From Caryophanales bacterium UBA7029 (GTDB lineage: Bacteria; Bacillota_I; Bacilli_A; RFN20; CAG-826): a DNA stretch of 64,000 nt. The first letter of the stretch is position 1, and each line of letters opens with the position of its first letter. Below are positions 57,766 through 64,000 of the stretch, piece after piece. The DNA lies in contig DLBE01000043.1 of NCBI GenBank assembly GCA_002494205.1, positions 15,472-79,471 of the forward strand. The letters run 5' to 3'. Made by a program: the position numbers and the translations under genes. The notes under the pieces were generated by a model. The model had not been told where the DNA came from. It saw only the letters and a list, made by a program, of their open reading frames with translations, and did no database searches.

Positions 57766-59403
57766 TTAGTCAGCGTAACATGAGCCACCAATGAATTCTC
57801 TCATAAGAGAGTTACATGGTACCCATTCATCTGGCATGTTGTCAAAGTACTTGAGCATACGGAGTAATCTTTCTGCTACTGGATAATACACTGATTCTGG
57901 TTGAACCGCTTCAAGAAGAGGTTGAGCATATTTCTTCATAACACAAAGTTCATATGGAAGCATTGAGTTATAAACAAAGTCTGCGCCTTCTTGAGTTTCG
58001 TAAATCCATTTAAATTCGCCACGACGGACGCTTGGCCACATACCGATTGTTTCTTCTGCTGAAGCACCTCTGAATTGATAGTCACGAACTAATCTACGAA
58101 GTAAACGTAAGTCTACTGTTGAAATTGGATAGTGGTTATCAAGGTTGATTTGTGCTTGTGGAGCAATGAAGATTTTAAATTTTTGGTTACGTGGAATTAA
58201 GGCTGTCATACGATCATTGAGGGCGTGAATACCTTCAATGATGATTGGTTCGCCTTTGCCAACTTTAAGAACTCTACCTGGAACACGTTTTCCAAGTTTG
58301 AAATCAAATTTTGGAAGTTGAACTTCTTCTCCATTAATTAAATCAAGCATATTTTGGTTGAATAATTCAATGTCGAGAGCTTCAATGGATTCAAGATCTG
58401 GTTTGCCATCTTCATCTTTAGGTGCTTGATCTTTGGAAAGATAATAGTCATCCATTGAGATTCTAATTGGTTTTAAACCTCTTGACATAAGTTCTATACG
58501 AACTCTATTTGCAAATGTTGTTTTACCAGAGCTTGATGGACCAGCAATACAGATGATTCTGATGTCTTCGTTATTTTCAATTATAGAGCCAAGTTCGCAA
58601 AGCATTCTATTGTGTCTTGCTTCGCAAAGTTGTATGAAGTCGATAACGCCATCTTTGTGAATATGCTCGTTAATTTTAACAACGGTATCAGCATTAACTG
58701 TCTTCGCCCATACGTGCGCTTCTTTTAATGTTTTACCATAAGTAGGAGCATCAACGAATTCTGGGATTTGACCTTTACATTCGCTTCTTGGAGTTTGAAG
58801 AATCATTCCTGGAACATAAAGATTTAATTTAAATTCTTTGATATAGCCAGTTGATGGAACCATTCTTGAGAAGAGGTAGTTATAATAACCATCACATTCA
58901 TATAAATGGACTTTACTTTCTGGGCGATATGCGAGTGCTTCAAGCTTATCTTCTAAGCCAACTTTTTTATAAAGTTTAGCAGCTTCTTTCTTTTCGTAGC
59001 TGTGGCGTACAAGTGGGAAGTCAGCATCGATAATCTTTTTCATCTCTGCTTCAACCGCATCTCTCATTTTTGTGGTTGCTGAGACTTCTGGATTAAGGAT
59101 TTGAATGAAAGTAGAACGTGAAACGTTACGTGTCAATCTAACCTTTAGTTCTGGATAAAGTCTTGCAAACGCCATAACTGCAATGAATCTAACTGTAGAT
59201 TCGTAAATTTTTGCGGCGTCTTCATCCTTAATTGTAAGGAATTCAACTTTTGAGTCCTCTTCAACGTAGTATGTGAGTTCTCTAAGTCTATTATTGACTC
59301 TACAACAGATAATATCTCTGTTTCCTTTTGGTACTAAGTCAAGAATTTTAACTTTCTTCTCAAATACTTTCTCTTGATCGAGGTATTTAACTGTAAATGA
59401 CAT
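57766..59403 (-). CDS. Uridine kinase-like nucleoside kinase with TGS/ThrRS-like N-terminus
   Basis: A 545-residue cytosolic protein. Residues about 1-60 form a TGS-like domain, and about 70-220 resemble the second additional domain of threonyl-tRNA synthetase (FARLYPELKVRLTRN, ADFPLVRHSYEKKEA and YNYLFSRMVPSTGYIKEFKL). The C-terminal half is a P-loop uridine/cytidine kinase: ICIAGPSSSGKTTFANRV (about 285-302), SMDDYYLSKDQAP, EPIIIEGIHALND and RLLRRLVRDYQFRG. This architecture recurs in Firmicutes and Bacteroidetes and is usually annotated as nucleoside kinase. AAAGGAGA precedes the ATG, and the promoter is near consensus. Confidence 0.9.
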   Translation of the reverse strand: MSFTVKYLDQEKVFEKKVKILDLVPKGNRDIICCRVNNRLRELTYYVEEDSKVEFLTIKDEDAAKIYESTVRFIAVMAFARLYPELKVRLTRNVSRSTFIQILNPEVSATTKMRDAVEAEMKKIIDADFPLVRHSYEKKEAAKLYKKVGLEDKLEALAYRPESKVHLYECDGYYNYLFSRMVPSTGYIKEFKLNLYVPGMILQTPRSECKGQIPEFVDAPTYGKTLKEAHVWAKTVNADTVVKINEHIHKDGVIDFIQLCEARHNRMLCELGSIIENNEDIRIICIAGPSSSGKTTFANRVRIELMSRGLKPIRISMDDYYLSKDQAPKDEDGKPDLESIEALDIELFNQNMLDLINGEEVQLPKFDFKLGKRVPGRVLKVGKGEPIIIEGIHALNDRMTALIPRNQKFKIFIAPQAQINLDNHYPISTVDLRLLRRLVRDYQFRGASAEETIGMWPSVRRGEFKWIYETQEGADFVYNSMLPYELCVMKKYAQPLLEAVQPESVYYPVAERLLRMLKYFDNMPDEWVPCNSLMREFIGGSCYAD

Positions 59404-59702
59404 AGTTTAAATCTCCTTTTCGGGCGAATAAATTATAAACGAGCGCATGTGTCTTTTCAATAAAAAAATGTAACCGCTTGCATAGACAATAAAAGCAAAA
59501 TTCTTTGCATCGCAATATAATTTATTTTAAAATTATACTCGCTTGTTATTTTACGAATAAAATTTGCGCTAAATTAGCAAGATTAGTAAAGGACACAAAA
59601 GAGGCCAAAAAATTGTAGAAATTTCCGAAAATTTGCAGGAAATCTCGGGGAATTTGCAAAAAATAGCTTGTCTAAATCTAGCGAACAAATAAAGAGGAAA
59701 AT
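59404..59702. other. AT-rich intergenic region between the nucleoside kinase and the atp operon
   Basis: About 300 bases hold no gene longer than a few codons. The left end contains the minus-strand promoter of the nucleoside kinase. A TATAAT (59516-59521) may be the -10 of the atp promoter, but no fair -35 is seen at 16-18 bases. Further right is a GGAAAT..ATTTCC-type repeat (59615-59660), related to similar short palindromes elsewhere in the window. AAAGAGG (about 59691-59697) begins the leader ORF signal. Confidence 0.5.
59432..59460 (-). promoter_or_regulatory. Promoter of the nucleoside kinase gene
   Basis: On the minus strand TTGAAA (59455-59460), a 17-base spacer and TATAAT (59432-59437). 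Confidence 0.7.
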
Positions 59703-59747
59703 ATGTTAAAAAGTCAGCAATTGTTGACTTTTTATTTTTGTAAATGA
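59703..59747 (+). CDS. 14-residue leader peptide of the atp operon
   Basis: A short ORF reading MLKSQQLLTFYFCK with a strong site (AAAGAGGAAAAT) just upstream. Its TGA stop overlaps the atpI ATG (ATGA), so ribosomes finishing it could restart on atpI. An intrinsic-terminator hairpin lies within its codons, so ribosome movement here could decide whether transcription continues. Translation is inferred from the ribosome site and the coupling; the peptide may have no function of its own. Confidence 0.5.
   Translation: MLKSQQLLTFYFCK
59708..59739 (+). terminator. Terminator/attenuator hairpin before atpI
   Basis: AAAAAGTCA (59708-59716) pairs with TGACTTTTT (59725-59733) around an 8-base loop, followed by ATTTTTG. 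It stands 5 bases before the atpI start. No other gene needs it, which suggests attenuation. Confidence 0.65.
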
Positions 59748-60163
59748 ATAATATTAAGGTAATGAAAGGCAAATTAACAAAGTTAAGTGAGCTTCAGGCA
59801 TCACTATTAATTGCAGGGGCAATCTCGGTTGTCCTTTTATTAGTTTCACTCATAGGACTATTTAATAATCAACCTGGGTGGATAATCGGTGTTGCGATTG
59901 GAACGGCTGTTGAGTTCGCTTTTATTTGGTTAATGTTTGTTGGGTCAAACGCAACTTTTAAAGAACAAAAAGCAGGATTATTCCTTTTAACTTATTTTGT
60001 TAGAGTAATCCTTTTTGTTGGTTCATTTGCTGGACTTGCCGTTCTTCAATATGTCGCAAAAATTGAAGTTTTTAAAAATTCATGTTGGGGAATGTTAATC
60101 GCTTTTGCTCCTTCTACATTTATCACAATCGCCATTCAAGTAATGCATAAAGGAAAGAATTAA
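59744..60163 (+). CDS. atpI: ATP synthase subunit I-like protein
   Basis: A 139-residue membrane protein with four helices (about 20-45, 50-75, 85-105 and 115-135) in the AtpI/UncI position at the head of the atp operon. Relatives help assemble the c-ring and may carry ions. Identification rests on position and topology more than on a strong motif. The ATG overlaps the leader-peptide stop; an in-frame ATG at 59762 is an alternative with a poorly spaced AAGG. Its stop overlaps the atpB start. Confidence 0.7.
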   Translation: MNNIKVMKGKLTKLSELQASLLIAGAISVVLLLVSLIGLFNNQPGWIIGVAIGTAVEFAFIWLMFVGSNATFKEQKAGLFLLTYFVRVILFVGSFAGLAVLQYVAKIEVFKNSCWGMLIAFAPSTFITIAIQVMHKGKN

Positions 60164-60927
60164 TGGAGAAGTATTCTGATCCAAATATTTTTAAAACATT
60201 TAATCCTTCTGGCGAGATCATAGTAGCCTTGGGGCTTATTTTCGTTCTTATCATTTTGGCAATTTATGTTGGCATTAGAGCAAAATTTGCAGACCCATTA
60301 AAAAGACCGAAAGGTTTATTAAAAATTACTGAATGGGCAGTTGAAAAGTTAGATGCTTTCACTCAGGAATCAATGGGGCCAGGATTTGATAATTTTGGTG
60401 GATTATTGCTTGCAATAATTCCATTCTGTTTCTTGTCATTTATAATTGGAATTACAGGCCTACCTACCCCTATGAATAACTTGGCAGTTCCTTTAACTTT
60501 AGCCTTAGTTACATTTGCATTAATACACTTTACATCAATGAGATTTACTAAAATCCATTACTTTAAACGTTATATTGATCCATTCCCAGTTTTTTTACCA
60601 ATCAACTTAATGTCAATGTGGGCTCCTTTACTCTCAATGACTCTTCGTATGTTTGGTAATGCAATTGTTGGTTGGGTTTTACTTGGTTTAATTAATAGTG
60701 GTTTAGAATCAATCTCTTCATCAATTTTCTCATTTATTCCAGGTGGAGCATCTTCAATTTTCATTGTTCCGATTGTTACTCCACTTTTACACGCATATTT
60801 TGATTTGTTCTCTGGTTTTGTTCAGACGATGGTGTTTACGTTCTTGACGGCACTTTTTATCTCGCAAGAAAGGCCAGATGATATACAAATAGAAGGAGCT
60901 AATGCTCCTAGAAAGGAGGCTATGTAA
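60163..60927 (+). CDS. atpB: ATP synthase subunit a
   Basis: The stator subunit that holds the proton half-channels. The 254 residues have five to six helices. The critical arginine region is LSMTLRMFGNAIVGWVLLGLI (about 165-185), and the C-terminal helix is DLFSGFVQTMVFTFLTALFIS (about 212-232, glutamine in place). GGAAAG precedes the ATG, and the stop shares a base with the atpE start. Confidence 0.94.
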   Translation: MEKYSDPNIFKTFNPSGEIIVALGLIFVLIILAIYVGIRAKFADPLKRPKGLLKITEWAVEKLDAFTQESMGPGFDNFGGLLLAIIPFCFLSFIIGITGLPTPMNNLAVPLTLALVTFALIHFTSMRFTKIHYFKRYIDPFPVFLPINLMSMWAPLLSMTLRMFGNAIVGWVLLGLINSGLESISSSIFSFIPGGASSIFIVPIVTPLLHAYFDLFSGFVQTMVFTFLTALFISQERPDDIQIEGANAPRKEAM

Positions 60928-61154
60928 TGAATTTAGAAGCAGCAAAAGCAATTGGTGCGGCTATCGCAATTTTATCAGCAGGTTGTTCATCTCTTGGTGA
61001 AGGCTTACTAGTTGCAAAAGCTATCGAAGGTATGGCTCGTAACCCTGAAATGTATGGCAAACTTCGTTCTAGCATGATTATTGGTGCTGCCCTTGTTGAA
61101 ACTTGTGGTATTTACGCACTTTTAATCTCAATTCTTATTCTTTTCGTTCTTTAA
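60927..61154 (+). CDS. atpE: ATP synthase subunit c
   Basis: A 75-residue double-helix hairpin: helix 1 AKAIGAAIAILSAGCSSLGEGLLVAKAIEGMARNP with the polar loop (ARNPE) at about 40-44, and helix 2 MIIGAALVETCGIYALLISILILFVL. The proton-binding glutamate is in LVETCGIY (about residue 56). The ion site has no Na+-type Q-E-S/T set that I can see, so protons are more likely. AGGAGGC lies just upstream. Confidence 0.95.
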   Translation: MNLEAAKAIGAAIAILSAGCSSLGEGLLVAKAIEGMARNPEMYGKLRSSMIIGAALVETCGIYALLISILILFVL

Positions 61155-61172
61155 TTTTCGGAGGGCTTTGTT

Positions 61173-61757
61173 ATGAAAAAGTCTAAATTAGCTTTAATAA
61201 CATTGTCGACTGTAGCTTCTGGAAGTTTGACTGCTTGTAGCGGAATTACTAAAGAAGGCTTCATAGACAAATTATTCCCTAACCCATGGGATGCTTTAGC
61301 AGTATTTTTAGCATTTATTGTTTTACTTATTGCAGTATTTTATTTTGCATATAAACCTGTCAAAAAGTTGCTTAAACAAAGAGGCGACTATGTCGAAGAC
61401 AAAATTAAAAATGCTGAAAAACGTGAAAAAGAGTCTCAAAAACTTTTAACTGAAGCAAACGAAGAAATCAAAGCTAAAAAGATTGAAGCCATGGGTATTG
61501 TAGAACAAGCAAAAGAGGATGCTCTCAAAGAGAGACAAGCTATTTTAGATAAAGCAAAAGAAGAAAAAGCCGCCGAATTACAAAGAACAAAAGAAGAGAT
61601 TGCCCAAGAAATTGAGGCAAGCAAAGATGAAATCCATCGTGAAATTGTTTCAGTCGCGATTGATGCATCAAGTAAAGTTCTCGAAAGAGAAGTTAATTCA
61701 AAAGACAATGAAAAACTCATCGATAGTTTTATTGATGATTTAAAAGAAGGTAAATAA
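61173..61757 (+). CDS. atpF: ATP synthase subunit b, lipoprotein form
   Basis: The peripheral-stalk subunit. The 194 residues begin MKKSKLALITLSTVASGSLTAC, a signal peptide with a lipobox (LTAC, cysteine at about 22). A membrane helix (about 40-65, ALAVFLAFIVLLIAVFYFAY) and a long charged coiled coil (about 75-185) follow. The lipoprotein signal is typical of mycoplasma b subunits and absent from most bacteria. CGGAGGG precedes the ATG. Confidence 0.92.
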   Translation: MKKSKLALITLSTVASGSLTACSGITKEGFIDKLFPNPWDALAVFLAFIVLLIAVFYFAYKPVKKLLKQRGDYVEDKIKNAEKREKESQKLLTEANEEIKAKKIEAMGIVEQAKEDALKERQAILDKAKEEKAAELQRTKEEIAQEIEASKDEIHREIVSVAIDASSKVLEREVNSKDNEKLIDSFIDDLKEGK

Positions 61758-62299
61758 TGCAAGAAGTAGTTTCTAGATACGCATCAGCTCTTGTTAGCAT
61801 TGCTAAAGAAGAGAAAAAACTTGAACAATATAAAATTGCAGTTTTAAGCGTGAAAGAAACTTTTGATTCTAATCCTGAAGTCTTGAAGTTCCTTAAATCT
61901 TATTTTGTAAAAAATGATGATAAAAACAAAGTGGTTGATGAACTTACTAAAGAATACGGGCTTAAAAACTTGACTAATTTTATTAAACTTCTAGTCGTAA
62001 AACATAAGATATATATGTTTAAAGACATTGTCTCAGAAATCACTAAAGGAATTAATTTTGAATTAGATGTTTATGAAGGTTTCATTTATTCAACTGAGCC
62101 TTTAGAAAAAGAAAAAATTCTTAAGATTTCCCAGGTAATTTCAGAAAAAATCCATAAAAAAGTAGAACTTAAAAATAAAACTGATAGCCGCTTAATTGGT
62201 GGTATTAAGGTTGTGGTCCATGATCATGTATTTGATGGTTCTATTAAGTACAAACTTGAAACAATGAAAGAACAATTAAAAGAAAGGAGAAACGGCTAA
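61757..62299 (+). CDS. atpH: ATP synthase subunit delta
   Basis: The 180-residue stalk protein linking F1 to b. Helical N-terminal domain [20 protein letters not shown] at the start, a central [14 protein letters not shown], and the C-terminal signature [32 protein letters not shown] (about 140-172). GAAGGT lies before the ATG; the stop overlaps the atpA start. Confidence 0.94.
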   Translation: MQEVVSRYASALVSIAKEEKKLEQYKIAVLSVKETFDSNPEVLKFLKSYFVKNDDKNKVVDELTKEYGLKNLTNFIKLLVVKHKIYMFKDIVSEITKGINFELDVYEGFIYSTEPLEKEKILKISQVISEKIHKKVELKNKTDSRLIGGIKVVVHDHVFDGSIKYKLETMKEQLKERRNG

Positions 62300-63804
62300 T
62301 GAAAATTAAAACTTCAGAAATTTCGGCTTTAATTAAAAAACAAATTACCGATTTTGAATCTAAGGTTGATTCTAATGACGTTGGCACTGTTATTACCGTA
62401 GGTGATGGTGTTGCTTTGGTTTATGGTCTTGATAAAGCAATGCTAGGTGAACTCGTTGAATTTAATCGTTCCGTTTACGGAATGGTTATGAACCTTGAAG
62501 AAGAAAATGTTGGTTGTGTCTTGCTTGGAAACGATACCGATATTAAAGAAGGTGACGTTGTAAGAAGAACAAAGAAAGTTGTCGAAGTTCCTGTTGGTGA
62601 TGCTCTTTTAGGAAGAGTTGTTAATGCTTTAGGCCAACCTCTTGATGGTTTAGGTGAAATTAAAACAAAAGCAACTCGTCCAGTTGAAAGAATTGCACCA
62701 GGTGTTATTTACCGTAAGTCAGTTGACACTCCACTTCAAACAGGTATTAAAGCTATTGACGCTATGATTCCTATTGGAAGAGGTCAAAGAGAACTTATTA
62801 TTGGTGATAGACAAACAGGAAAAACCGCTATTGCTGTAGACACAATCATTAACCAAAAAGGACAAGACGTAAATTGCATTTACGTTGCAATTGGGCAAAA
62901 GAATTCAACTGTTGCTTCAATTGTTGATAAATTGCGCAAAGCAGGTGCTATGGAATACACAACTGTTGTTTCAGCAACTGCTAGTGAACTTGCCCCTTTA
63001 CTTTATCTTGCCCCTTATTCAGGCATGGCTATGGCTGAAGAGTGGTTAGATGAAGGTAAAGATACATTAATCATCTTTGATGATTTATCTAAACACGCTG
63101 TTGCTTATCGCACACTTTCTCTTTTGTTAAAGAGACCAAGTGGTCGTGAAGCTTATCCTGGCGATGTTTTCTACTTACATTCACGTTTACTTGAACGTGC
63201 TTGTAAACTTAATGATGAAAATGGTGGTGGTTCAATTACTGCTTTACCAATCATCGAAACCCAAGCAGGTGATATTTCTGCATATATTCCAACAAACGTT
63301 ATTTCGATTACTGATGGACAAATCTTCTTAATGACAGATTTATTTAACGCAGGTCAAAGACCTGCTATCGATTCAGGTTTATCGGTTAGTCGTGTTGGTA
63401 GTGCCGCTCAACTTAAAGCTATGAAGCAAGTCGCTGGTTCTTTAAAGATTGAACTTGCTAGCTTCCGTGAACTTCAAGCTTTCTCTCAATTTGGTAGCGA
63501 TCTTGATGAAGACACAAAACGTGTTCTTAAACACGGTAATGTTTTAATGGAAATATTGAAACAAGCTCAATATGATACCTATCCAGTTGAAAGACAAATT
63601 ATAGAACTTTTCGCGGCAAAACATCGTTATTTAGATGAATTAAAAGTTGAGGAAGTTAAACCTGCATTAAATAAACTTTACTCACATATTTCTTCATCTC
63701 ACAAAGAGATTTTAAAGGAAATTGTTAGCAAAAAGATTATTCCAGACTCTTTAGAGTCTTCACTTAAGAAAATAATGAGTGATTTCTTCGAGACATTAAA
63801 ATAA
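62299..63804 (+). CDS. atpA: ATP synthase subunit alpha
   Basis: The regulatory nucleotide-binding F1 subunit, 501 residues. The P-loop [20 protein letters not shown] lies at about 168-187. [64 protein letters not shown] (about 260-305) and the late [17 protein letters not shown] (about 353-369, arginine finger region) follow. All core motifs are intact. GGAGA precedes the ATG. atpG begins 1 base after the stop. Confidence 0.98.
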   Translation: MKIKTSEISALIKKQITDFESKVDSNDVGTVITVGDGVALVYGLDKAMLGELVEFNRSVYGMVMNLEEENVGCVLLGNDTDIKEGDVVRRTKKVVEVPVGDALLGRVVNALGQPLDGLGEIKTKATRPVERIAPGVIYRKSVDTPLQTGIKAIDAMIPIGRGQRELIIGDRQTGKTAIAVDTIINQKGQDVNCIYVAIGQKNSTVASIVDKLRKAGAMEYTTVVSATASELAPLLYLAPYSGMAMAEEWLDEGKDTLIIFDDLSKHAVAYRTLSLLLKRPSGREAYPGDVFYLHSRLLERACKLNDENGGGSITALPIIETQAGDISAYIPTNVISITDGQIFLMTDLFNAGQRPAIDSGLSVSRVGSAAQLKAMKQVAGSLKIELASFRELQAFSQFGSDLDEDTKRVLKHGNVLMEILKQAQYDTYPVERQIIELFAAKHRYLDELKVEEVKPALNKLYSHISSSHKEILKEIVSKKIIPDSLESSLKKIMSDFFETLK

Positions 63805-63805
63805 T

Positions 63806-63998
63806 ATGGCACAGGCACTTAATAAAACAAAAAGAAGAATTGCTTCTGTAAAATCGACAAAAAAGATTACTGAAGCTATGGAACTTGTCGCAACCGTAAA
63901 ACTTAAAAAGTTCAAAAATAAGATGGAAGCGAATCAGTTTTATGTAAGGGAAATTGAAGACATAATTTCTCATCTTTTTGGAGTGCTTGGAAATGAAG
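63806..63998 (+). CDS. atpG: ATP synthase subunit gamma, 5' part
   Basis: The first 64 residues or so of the rotor subunit: MAQALNKTKRRIASVKSTKK, then ITEAMELVATVKLKKFKNKM, the conserved N-terminal helix of gamma with its IxSxxxxxKIxxAMxxVA pattern. The gene runs past the window edge, so the rest cannot be judged. Order and spacing fit atpA-atpG-atpD-atpC. Confidence 0.95.
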   Translation, partial: MAQALNKTKRRIASVKSTKKITEAMELVATVKLKKFKNKMEANQFYVREIEDIISHLFGVLGNE

Positions 63999-64000
63999 AA

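Noticed and set aside
1..64000. Mollicutes genetic code with TGA as tryptophan
   Set aside because: TGA ends several genes (spx at 23151, the EAL-like gene at 32089), and tryptophan is TGG in conserved motifs such as WCGPC.

Overview
The window is AT-rich, densely packed bacterial chromosome from a low-GC Gram-positive (Firmicutes/Bacilli) lineage near the Mollicutes, probably one of the small-genome uncultured gut Bacilli groups (RF39-like); this placement is inferred from gene content and was not tested. In favour are RNase J, Spx, long-form HPF, YlbF, archaeal-type ProS, and an ATP synthase b subunit made as a lipoprotein, as in mycoplasmas. The genetic code is standard: TGA is used as a stop (for example at 23151 and 32089) and tryptophan is TGG.

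Layout. 1-3442 (minus strand): tRNAs Gln (partial), Tyr and Val, then a compact unit of pgi, an S1-domain protein, ispD and a HAD phosphatase. 3582-9343: tRNA-Leu, mgtE, pduL, metK behind a SAM-clan riboswitch with an intrinsic terminator, hpf, and two unrecognised genes. 9384-17650: a lipoprotein, then capE-capF-capG (the UDP-N-acetyl-L-fucosamine pathway), a flippase/glycosyltransferase fusion and an NCS2 permease. CapE and CapG each carry an N-terminal XRE-type helix-turn-helix. 17669-19857: YdeI-like protein, a possible small RNA, an AAA/DUF4143 ATPase and tRNA-Ser. 19909-30099: housekeeping genes (RluA-type synthase, trpS, spx, maf, rnj, def, ylbF, rsmD, coaD) plus membrane proteins. 30124-38770: tRNA-Ser, a degenerate EAL protein, proS, a Nudix/ABC/AbrB unit, nagB with a beta-helix acyltransferase, and a GH114-like lipoprotein.

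38840-49477 is the main accessory block. It holds an orphan SARP-type response regulator, a HipA-like kinase, and a RiPP locus made of a Nif11-type precursor peptide, a radical SAM/SPASM enzyme, a very small secretion protein and two NHLM-type ABC exporters, the first with a C39 peptidase. The same strand continues with a STAS protein and a protein that joins a SpoIIE-type phosphatase to a GHKL kinase.

49565-63998: tRNA-Ser, YhhN, RdgB, a Ca/Na antiporter, tRNAs Gly and Asp, thioredoxin, TraX, a CPBP protease, YigZ, pepP, glpK, a TGS-type nucleoside kinase, and the atp operon (atpI-B-E-F-H-A-G, the last cut by the window edge). A 14-codon leader ORF containing a terminator precedes atpI.

A window-wide pattern is that many genes have no Shine-Dalgarno sequence and a TATAAT-like box only 6-9 bases before the start codon. 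This suggests frequent leaderless mRNAs beside genes with strong GGAGG sites.
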